Position numbers and translations under genes: made by a program. A stretch of DNA of 64,000 nucleotides, taken from NCBI GenBank assembly GCA_937899715.1, contig CALCNX010000033.1, positions 53,339 to 117,338 on the forward strand, written 5' to 3'. Of this stretch, positions 35,001-41,421 are shown one piece after another. The notes under the pieces were generated by a model. The model did no database searches and was not told the origin of the DNA. It saw only the letters and a list, made by a program, of their open reading frames with translations. The stretch's first letter is position 1; every line of letters starts with the position of its first letter. This DNA is from an uncultured bacterium. Lineage in GTDB: Bacteria > Bacteroidota > Ignavibacteria > Kapaibacteriales > UBA4661.

Positions 35001-36712
35001 CCGTGCCGGATTTCGGTATGACGACAGTGCCAGATTTGACGCTGACCCTGCGCACACGTGGCGGTGAGACCACTGCAACGACCCGCTTTACATTTATCCC
35101 TTGCCCAAGTATTGACAATTTTGTACCCGCAAGCGGCAATCCCCAGACGAGCATGACGATTTCGGGAGTAGGCTTGCAGGCTGTAACGGGTATCAGTATT
35201 GGCGGCGTACCCGTCAGAGCATGGTCGCTTCAGTCTCCAACGCGCATTTCCGTAACAATAGGTAGCGTAGAAAGCGGCGACGTTGTAATTACTGCCGGAG
35301 CGTGTAGCATTACTGCGCCCGGACGCTTCACGTATCAAGCACCCGCTCGTGCGCTCCTGCTACAACCCGCACGGTTTACAAAAATTTTCCCCGGCGATAC
35401 CCAACAAAGTACGCTCACCATCATTAACCAAAGTGCTGCGCCCGTCAGCGTGGGGCTTTCACTCTCGCAGACAGAAGACAATTTCAAACTCGGTTCAGCG
35501 AATACCTTTACGCTTCGCCGCAATGAATCTACGCAAGTAACCGTTACCTTTGCACCCCGCACGAGCGGCGCAAAGACTGCGACGGTGAGCGCAAGCATAC
35601 AAGGCGTAAGTGGCACGATTGATACGCTCCTCACGGCATCGGCAGGGCTTTGGCAAGTAGCGGCTGTGAACTTCGACACCGTTCGCACAGGACGCTCCAC
35701 TTTGCGCAATGCTGTGATTGTCAACCGTAACACCCAGCCTGCAAGTATAGAAGCATTGCGTCTGCAAAGCGACGGTGCTTTTCTCCTCACGGGAACGTCC
35801 CCGCGATGGGTGGGTGCGGGCGACACGGTTTCGGCAATTATTCGCTGCCTGCCCAGCGTAATGCAGCAGAGTTTGCAGAGTGTGTTGCGCGTGGAAAGTG
35901 CTCTCGATACAGGCTTTGCAAACGTATCCGCATTCAGCCGTGCGCCGCTTGCGAGCGACATTGTGCTGGAATCTCGCTTTGTGGCAGAACGCGATACGCT
36001 TGTGCCCGGACAAAATGTGGCACTGCGCCTTGAGTTGACGGGCGGACAAAATCTTGACCGCTTGCGCACAAGTGCGGCTCAGTGGAGAGCATCGGTGCGG
36101 TGGAATCAAAACGTTTTACTTACGGCATTGAATTCCGGTGCTCCGAGTCCGTCGGCACTAGGGCAGTTCACGCTTGTTCGTAATGGCGAACCGCGCAATC
36201 CGCTTCAGCGTGTAAACTTCACTCCGCAAGTATTGGCGCTTTCGGCAGCAGTTCCACCGACATTGGTTTTGGGTAGTGTGCCTGTTGGCGTGTACTATGG
36301 CTCCACGAACACCACACCGCTTGAATTTGAACAGATGAGTGTTACTATGAGCAGTGGGCAAACAGTATTTGTGGAGGAAGCTCAGCCAGGAAGCGCTTTC
36401 GGGAACTTTACGGCGCTGACGGGCGGGCGTTTAGTTCAGCGTCGGAGTTCCGCCGCCGCTCTCACAGTTATTAGCCCCAACCCCGCACAAAATATCGTCT
36501 CGGTGAAATTTGCTTTGCCCGTAGAAACAGCCGTTGTGATAAGTCTGGTGGATGCACGAGGAAATCTTCTCAAAACGATTGCCGAAGGCTGGTTTGAGGG
36601 CGGGGATCATAGTGTTGAATTTGATGCAAGCGGCATTCCAAGCGGTGCATACAGGATTCTCCTCCACACTGAACGCGATAAATTATCGCGACCGGTGCAG
36701 TTCATTCGGTAG
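32024..36712 (+). CDS. Giant secreted IPT/TIG-repeat protein with T9SS type A sorting domain
   Basis: This 1562-residue protein has a signal region (about 1-48, ending KVQAQQ). At least seven IPT/TIG immunoglobulin-like repeats are spread through residues 50-1105, recognised by patterns such as ITGFSPIKGGPGTLITVSGT, ITSFSPDSAAQGTTITIRGS, VIASVSPEAGRVGTSVTVTG and IQSFTPTTSGAGSTLTLTGQ. Two choice-of-anchor-D-like modules follow (about 1110-1330). The C-terminal 80 residues (VISPNPAQNIVSVKFALP, then IPSGAYRILLHTE) are a T9SS type A sorting domain. It is expected on the cell surface as an adhesin or matrix protein. The first kilobase is visibly more A/T-rich than the repeats after it. Confidence 0.87.
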   Translation: MLQSILLFGSRRGRFVQTIAASSNSFQLLFVFAFIGTLLFSSQKVQAQQCAPIIDSVRNSVSGAFGPGTLAKGGIGSEMTIYGRNLIGASVNISGIPQTIKMRSDILIQFDIGGCLNGSINVESGCGRAQFPMECIPILEAPVFYDFTPKIIPCGGKTRIYIYGGGFRPDVSVIIGGATVPIVDRIQTSDFTSDPPVPRDTLVVEFEAKNFTSSFITVKSNNPQSAGAFAVSTSQLQCVQPTQAAPIITGFSPIKGGPGTLITVSGTNLQNITSVHVGRSPAQVVSQNQLGVIINIGNGRTGKIEITTPGGTAVSSEVFTFIPSPVITSVTPTIIGPGTPVYIRGTNLVNARVTFGGVTPISVVNASDTLLVATIGTSGTITAVYPALINSAFVDNIPVNLSADGGSTVAPERIVFVKQEYARPKVALRLGNVAGGAVINESAKTLTLNERRATFYPPEAQQTGAVLVERRNWNVSVDAVVSISYFDSNNVSIPFLRGITVTDSLRRPEDSDVQMPIPPVAVSQLPFFPARTIAPINGLWGDLLPVRSTSTLDTLRFGESVIPIRGVPTLTEANRADVAPIIVRARWSDQLYVNNPEGFIAAKLSQRVGRQGKRRMVVQLLPSPVAQYDVDTENATATVILDDPPITAPAVINPVAERQMFAGRTDSVFIEAEADPGKTSLRSAENGGVLPKDIFYDDNYLPLKYTVRSSDATRLTVSLGTGAASQGSRPLVRFTLLPTAISGSTVAVIVTADNGLGGIATHQFIVRVQQGAPVIASVSPEAGRVGTSVTVTGRDFGATPRVSFVNAAGGTIDAVPSGSSDTQITVQVPNGAETGRISVTNSIGTGQSQNDFVIVRTPQITSFSPDSAAQGTTITIRGSNFRGANRVTFGGVAASSVQVVSDSEIRAVVASSGASGIVLIANPLDSGRSTQQFVFFPPPSIQSFTPTTSGAGSTLTLTGQNFSGAGFSAPSSVRIGSRDAVFTVLSPTQMTVTVPDFGMTTVPDLTLTLRTRGGETTATTRFTFIPCPSIDNFVPASGNPQTSMTISGVGLQAVTGISIGGVPVRAWSLQSPTRISVTIGSVESGDVVITAGACSITAPGRFTYQAPARALLLQPARFTKIFPGDTQQSTLTIINQSAAPVSVGLSLSQTEDNFKLGSANTFTLRRNESTQVTVTFAPRTSGAKTATVSASIQGVSGTIDTLLTASAGLWQVAAVNFDTVRTGRSTLRNAVIVNRNTQPASIEALRLQSDGAFLLTGTSPRWVGAGDTVSAIIRCLPSVMQQSLQSVLRVESALDTGFANVSAFSRAPLASDIVLESRFVAERDTLVPGQNVALRLELTGGQNLDRLRTSAAQWRASVRWNQNVLLTALNSGAPSPSALGQFTLVRNGEPRNPLQRVNFTPQVLALSAAVPPTLVLGSVPVGVYYGSTNTTPLEFEQMSVTMSSGQTVFVEEAQPGSAFGNFTALTGGRLVQRRSSAAALTVISPNPAQNIVSVKFALPVETAVVISLVDARGNLLKTIAEGWFEGGDHSVEFDASGIPSGAYRILLHTERDKLSRPVQFIR

Positions 36713-36722
36713 GAAATTGGTA

Positions 36723-36909
36723 GCTGAAGTTACGCTTTGTCAAGAGATTCCCCTCTTTGTAACAAAGAGGGGTGTATGAGCGGCAGCGAGGACGGGGTGT
36801 TGCTTCGTGTATTGATGCCGCTCTGTGCCGGACTACCCCGTCAGCCTCCGCTTCGCTGGGCTGCCACCCCTTCACACAGTGAAGGGGAATTTCAGAAAGC
36901 GTAACTTCA
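36723..36909. repeat. 187-bp inverted-repeat element with internal hairpins
   Basis: Outer arms CTGAAGTTACGCTTT (from 36723) and AAAGCGTAACTTCAG (to 36909) are perfect inverse copies. Inside each arm is a separate perfect hairpin: CCCCTCTTTGT/ACAAAGAGGGG (36749-36771) and CCCCTTCAC/GTGAAGGGG (36866-36886). The centre is G/C-rich and no ORF is seen. The element sits just after the IPT protein gene. Confidence 0.75.
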
Positions 36910-36939
36910 GTTGGTAGGATAAGCGAAAAAAAGAGAAAA

Positions 36940-36967
36940 CGGCTGTGGTTTCCAACTGAACCACAGC
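36940..36967. terminator. Bidirectional terminator
   Basis: GGCTGTGGTT (36940-36949) and AACCACAGCC (36958-36967) form a perfect 10-bp stem followed by ATTTTTG on the plus strand; the minus side runs into GTTTTCTCTTTTTTT. It serves the IPT protein gene and the convergent thioesterase gene. Confidence 0.85.
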
Positions 36968-37037
36968 CATTTTTGTTTTCTGACAGCCGCCAACGTTCTT
37001 GGAACGTGAATTCAAGGAGCAATATCGTGATAAGCTC

Positions 37038-37460
37038 TTACCGCGAAATATCTAGCACCTGCACTGTCAAGCGGCTCACGCACACAAGTTTCCCCTCTTC
37101 GGTCGAGACGGTGATTTCCCATACTTGCGTCGTTTTGCCGATGTGCTTTGGAGTGGCGCGTCCTATCACAAACCCTTCGCGCACCGAGCGAATATGGTTT
37201 GCGTTGATTTCCAGCCCCACACACGATTTTTCTTCGGGATTCACGCAGAGGAAAGCGCCGAAACTGCCGAGGGATTCAGCGAGCGCGACCGATGCGCCGC
37301 CGTGAAGCAAGCCCATTGGCTGATGTGTACGCTTGTCCACCGGCATTCGAGCTTCGATGAAGTTGTCGCCAATGGCAGTAATGATAATGCCCAAATGCTC
37401 GACCATCGTATTGCGCGACATTTGGTTGATTTGTTCAAGAGTTGGTGTGATGAACCACAT
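37038..37460 (-). CDS. Hotdog-fold acyl-CoA thioesterase (PaaI/YdiI-like)
   Basis: This 140-residue single hotdog domain has the long central helix and active site of the PaaI/YdiI group: QPMGLLHGGASVALAESLGS, with His53-Gly54-Gly55 and Glu62 as the probable catalytic carboxylate, followed by SCVGLEINANHIRSVREG. Relatives hydrolyse 1,4-dihydroxy-2-naphthoyl-CoA in menaquinone synthesis or aromatic/acyl-CoA esters; which applies here is unknown. The neighbouring fadD-like acyl-CoA ligase, separated by a terminator, suggests a general link with acyl-CoA turnover. Confidence 0.87.
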   Translation of the reverse strand: MWFITPTLEQINQMSRNTMVEHLGIIITAIGDNFIEARMPVDKRTHQPMGLLHGGASVALAESLGSFGAFLCVNPEEKSCVGLEINANHIRSVREGFVIGRATPKHIGKTTQVWEITVSTEEGKLVCVSRLTVQVLDISR

Positions 37461-37488
37461 ACTTTTGTTAGTTTGTGAGAAACAAATA

Positions 37489-37520
37489 AAGCCCGCCTCA
37501 ACACGTGCTGAAGCGGGCTT
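37489..37520 (-). terminator. Terminator after fadD
   Basis: AAGCCCGC (37489-37496) and GCGGGCTT (37513-37520) form the stem, with a partly self-complementary 16-nt loop. In the minus direction it runs into TTTATTTGTTTC, as expected for termination of the acyl-CoA ligase transcript. Confidence 0.75.
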
Positions 37521-37543
37521 GAAGATTTTTCATGGTGAGAATA

Positions 37544-39265
37544 TCAATTTGCCGCCGCCGCTTCTTTTGCTTTCTCTTCAGCAAGAAGTTCGCGGCGCAG
37601 GATTTTGCCGATAATTGTTTTGGGCAAATCCTTGCGGAATTCAATCTTTTTCGGAACTTTGTAGGCAGCCATACGCTCTTTGCAGAAGTCAATAATTTCT
37701 TTTTCTGTGGCTTCTTGGTCTGCACTCAGAACGATATAGGCTTTGACGGTTTCGCCGTGGAATTTGTCGGGAATGCCCGCCACGACTGCTTCTTGGACTT
37801 TCGGGTGTTCGTAGAGAACTTCCTCCACTTCGCGCGGGAAGACATTGAAGCCACCGACCAAGATAACATCTTTTTTGCGGTCAACGATGTAGAAATATCC
37901 ATCATCGTCCATGCGTGCCATGTCGCCCGTCACGAGCCATCGCTTTCCGCCGTACTCACGTATAGTTTTGGAGTTTTCCTCAGGACGATTCCAATAGCCT
38001 TTCATAATTTGCGGTCCGGCAGCCCAGATTTCACCGACTTCACCTTTGGGAACGGGATTCCCTTCTTCGTCCATAATCAGAATATCAGTGTCCGATAGAG
38101 GAATACCGATGCTTCCTTCCCGCAGGTTCCCGCCAAAAACATTTGCCGTTAGTACGGGAGAGCTTTCCGAAAGACCATACCCTTCCAGCAGCTTTCCGCC
38201 CGTGACGGATTCAAATTGCTGCTTCACTTCCACCGGAAGCGGCGCACCGCCGGACATACAGCAGCGAATACTGCTCAGATCGTATTTCTTGAGGTCGGGG
38301 TAGTTGTTAATTGCCACGTACATCGTCGGAACGCCCGGAAAGAGCGTAATACGGTGCTTCTGAATACCTTGAATGACATCACCGGCAGAAAATTTAGGGA
38401 ACAGGACAAGTTTTGCGCCGATTTCTATGCCATAGTTCATGGCAGTAGAAAGCCCGTAGCTATGGAAAAATGGTAATACACAGCCAACAACTTCGCCTCC
38501 CAGCTTAATGCCGGGTGTCCAAAGTTTATTTTGGATAGCATTAGTGCCAAGATTGTAATGGGTGAGCATTGCTGCCTTGGGGAAGCCCGTTGTGCCGCCA
38601 GTGTAGAGGAGCATGGCTATATCTTCTTTCGGATTGATATCGACTTTGGCAGGCGTGGGTCCGTATTTGTCCAAAAGGTGTTTCAAGAAGAAGATGTCCG
38701 GTGCCTGCTTGACTTCTACCCACATTCCTTCTTTTTTGGCTTTGAAAGGATAGAGGAGATTTTTCGGGAATGGTAAATAGTCTTGTATGCCTGTAACAAT
38801 CGTACGCTTGATGTGTGAGGTCGCCGCAATTTCACGAAAAATAGGGTATTTTAAGTCAATAATGACCAATGTTTCCGCACCGGAATCCCGCAAAACGTGC
38901 TCAAGTTCGCGCGAAGAATAGACAGGATTAATCGCAATTACCATTGCTCCGGCAAGATGTGCTCCATAAAATCCGATAAGAAACTGCGGTGTGTTAGGCA
39001 GCATCAGCGCTACACGGTCGCCCTTTTTGATGCCGAGTGCTTGCAATGCGTGAGCAAAGCGTTGCACCTGCTCCCAGAGTTTCGTATAGGTCATGGTATA
39101 GCCAAGGAAGTCTAAGGCAACCTTATCGGAATATTTTTTGGCGGAATCGCGTACAAGCTCCCAAAGCGCAAACTCCGGGTACTCGTGAGTGGGTGGAACA
39201 CCTTTGTCGTAGAACTGAAGCCATGGACGCGCTGCGGTTGTTTGAGCATCAAGAGTAGCAGGCAT
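37544..39265 (-). CDS. fadD: Long-chain fatty acid-CoA ligase
   Basis: This 573-residue adenylate-forming enzyme activates a fatty acid to acyl-AMP and then acyl-CoA. The AMP-binding P-loop YTGGTTGFPKAAMLTHYN is at about 221-238, followed by GYGLSESSPV (A5), WLVTGDMARMDDDGYFYIVD (A7/A8) and the C-terminal Lys in PKTIIGKILRRELL (A10). The length is normal for FadD. A strong Shine-Dalgarno (GGAGGA) precedes the ATG at 39265. It is flanked by its own terminator and by the ABC exporter gene about 240 bp upstream. It could feed beta-oxidation or phospholipid synthesis; no fad genes are in the window. Confidence 0.92.
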   Translation of the reverse strand: MPATLDAQTTAARPWLQFYDKGVPPTHEYPEFALWELVRDSAKKYSDKVALDFLGYTMTYTKLWEQVQRFAHALQALGIKKGDRVALMLPNTPQFLIGFYGAHLAGAMVIAINPVYSSRELEHVLRDSGAETLVIIDLKYPIFREIAATSHIKRTIVTGIQDYLPFPKNLLYPFKAKKEGMWVEVKQAPDIFFLKHLLDKYGPTPAKVDINPKEDIAMLLYTGGTTGFPKAAMLTHYNLGTNAIQNKLWTPGIKLGGEVVGCVLPFFHSYGLSTAMNYGIEIGAKLVLFPKFSAGDVIQGIQKHRITLFPGVPTMYVAINNYPDLKKYDLSSIRCCMSGGAPLPVEVKQQFESVTGGKLLEGYGLSESSPVLTANVFGGNLREGSIGIPLSDTDILIMDEEGNPVPKGEVGEIWAAGPQIMKGYWNRPEENSKTIREYGGKRWLVTGDMARMDDDGYFYIVDRKKDVILVGGFNVFPREVEEVLYEHPKVQEAVVAGIPDKFHGETVKAYIVLSADQEATEKEIIDFCKERMAAYKVPKKIEFRKDLPKTIIGKILRRELLAEEKAKEAAAAN

Positions 39266-39501
39266 ACTTCCTCCGGAGGATTAAAAGGGTGAAAGAAAAT
39301 GGTATGTGTTGGGCAAAGTGGATAGTCTGCGAAAACATCAACTGTCAATCAACGCAAAGGCTTGGAAGCATGAATAACACACAATTCGCAAGAGTTTTTT
39401 CCAGACGGTATTTCTCTGAACGAAATGAATTTATGAAAATTTTTCATAAACGGAAACAATTTCACTGCATTGAAGAAATTTCTTTTCCTGCCCACCACAG
39501 T

Positions 39502-41328
39502 CTATCTGCTGATGCGACTTTCCGACGAAACACGCAAGTCCTCTGAAAGCATTGGGAATAGGCGTGAGAAGAGGCTATCGGGGTTGGCGGCAAGTTCTGC
39601 AGCAGTGCCATTTTCTACGGCAATACCTTCTTTGAGCACCAGTACACGGTCGGCGCGACGGATATTTTCGGTGTCATTGGAAATATCAAGAATCGTCCAA
39701 TTGCCACAAGCGTAGATAGTGTCCAAAATCTGGAGCTTTCGGGCTTGGTCGAGCGTGTGGAATGCTTCGTCCAGCACGAGTAATTGAGGGCGAGCAATGA
39801 TAGCACGGGCAATCATCACGCGGCACAAGATACTTTCGGATAAATTCACACCTGTTGCCAGAACCTCTGTATTCAAGCCGTCCGGCAGCTGTACGATTTC
39901 TTCATAGACGTTTGCTGTTTTGAGCGCCCATTCTAAATCATCCATGCTAAAATGCCGTCCAAGCGTGATATTGTCTCGCACCGTGCCGTCGAAGATTTCC
40001 AAATTCGTCGTGACAATTCCAATAGCCGCCCGCGTGTCGCTAATCCGCAGATGTCGTATTTCCTGACCGTTGAGTAGGATTCCACCGCTTTGGGCTTCGT
40101 AAAGCCGTGCTAAAAGATTGGTAATAGTTGTCTTGCCCGAACCGGGTTCGCCGACGATGCTCGTGTGTGAGCAGGGAGTAACCTCAAACGATAAGCCGCG
40201 CAGAATTGGCGGATTGTCTGCATATCCAAAAACAACATTATGGAGGCGAAGTGAAGCAGCACCAAATTGGCGCTCGAACTGCTCACCACCGTTTCTTTCA
40301 AGTGCTTTGTCGGTGATATGTGAGACTTTATCAACCGCCGTGAGCAAATCGTAGTAAATATCGAACTGACTGATGAGCTTTTCCAAGGAACTTAAAACAG
40401 ACAAAATCACCAGTTCTGCCGCAACGAGTTGCCCGATAGAAATACTTTGCTCAATGACCAAAAAGCCTCCCACGCCCAATACCCCCGCACTGGCAATAGC
40501 GCGAAAAATCGCCGAACCCATAAGCTGGCGTGCTAGAACCGCAAAATGCTTCCCGCGAGCTTTCACATATTCGTCGGTAATGTGGTCAACGCGCTCAATG
40601 ATAAATTGCTCGGTGGCATAGACCTTAAAACTCGTGTGGCTGCGAGCAATTTCCTCCAGCCATTCCACAAGGGCATATTTTTTCTTCGATTCTTTAATGC
40701 TTGTCTGTAAGCCGCCATACGACAGTACAAACACGACAATAGCTCCAAAAAAGAAGAGTAAAAAATCGAAAATGATAAAAATCGGATGATATACTGCCAG
40801 CAGAACTAAGCCTACCATAGCTACCAATAACGCACTCAAGCCGTCCAAGAGCATTTTGCTGAGAGATTTTTGGATGGTGATAACATCAAAAAAACGATTA
40901 ACCAGTTCAGGCGCATATTCGCCGGAGAGAGCATTCATGCGGATTCTGGGGAGTCGTGTTGCCACATCCAGCGCCGCCCGCACGAACAAGCGGCGTTGTA
41001 CGAGATCAACTAAATACGATTCCATGAGGGTAAAAACACCGGTAATCATCATGCCTAGCGCCACAACAATACAGAGTACAATCAACTGTGGCGTTACTAC
41101 TCCCAACTGAACAGCATTGACAATTGCTTGTGAAGAAAGCGGTACAATTAGACTGAGCAACCCCGAAATAATAGAATAGGTCACCAAGACCCATATATCA
41201 CGCTTTTCTGCATGAATAAGATAATAGAGTTTTTTGAGGAGAGTCCATGCCGACGGCTCAGGATGCTGCCCGTGCGAGTGCTCATGCGAGGAATGGTAGG
41301 TTTTGCCGTTGGTGTTGTGTGCAGTCAT
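39502..41328 (-). CDS. ABC exporter (fused TM and ATPase) with degenerate nucleotide-binding motifs
   Basis: This 608-residue half-transporter has an unusual His-rich N-terminus (HSSHEHSHGQH, 12-22), six TM helices (about 45-315) and an NBD (about 355-600). Walker A GEPGSGKT (393-400) and Walker B LLVLDE (516-521) are intact. However, the signature reads LSESI instead of LSGGQ (496-500), the Q-loop position is Thr441 (IVTTNLEIFDG), and the H-loop His is Asn551 (DISNDTENIRRADRV). The layout is that of HlyB/bacteriocin-type exporters without a peptidase domain. From memory, some Bacteroidota exporters share such a SND H-loop. No HlyD-type adaptor is adjacent, and the substrate is unknown. Confidence 0.82.
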   Translation of the reverse strand: MTAHNTNGKTYHSSHEHSHGQHPEPSAWTLLKKLYYLIHAEKRDIWVLVTYSIISGLLSLIVPLSSQAIVNAVQLGVVTPQLIVLCIVVALGMMITGVFTLMESYLVDLVQRRLFVRAALDVATRLPRIRMNALSGEYAPELVNRFFDVITIQKSLSKMLLDGLSALLVAMVGLVLLAVYHPIFIIFDFLLFFFGAIVVFVLSYGGLQTSIKESKKKYALVEWLEEIARSHTSFKVYATEQFIIERVDHITDEYVKARGKHFAVLARQLMGSAIFRAIASAGVLGVGGFLVIEQSISIGQLVAAELVILSVLSSLEKLISQFDIYYDLLTAVDKVSHITDKALERNGGEQFERQFGAASLRLHNVVFGYADNPPILRGLSFEVTPCSHTSIVGEPGSGKTTITNLLARLYEAQSGGILLNGQEIRHLRISDTRAAIGIVTTNLEIFDGTVRDNITLGRHFSMDDLEWALKTANVYEEIVQLPDGLNTEVLATGVNLSESILCRVMIARAIIARPQLLVLDEAFHTLDQARKLQILDTIYACGNWTILDISNDTENIRRADRVLVLKEGIAVENGTAAELAANPDSLFSRLFPMLSEDLRVSSESRISR

Positions 41329-41421
41329 AGAAATTTCAGAATTGATAGAAATAGTTTGTTGCAGTATGGAGAAAAGTCTTTACAACCCGTACAACCCGTG
41401 TTCTGTCAGCATTTTCAAGTA

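Noticed and set aside
35335..36069. A 244-residue minus-strand open frame opposite the IPT/TIG gene
   Set aside because: It is antisense to a supported beta-repeat protein, without a start site or recognisable domain.
41385..41403. Short direct repeat (TACAACCCG twice) before the recG stop region
   Set aside because: Two copies of nine bases in a short intergenic gap are not enough to call a regulatory repeat.
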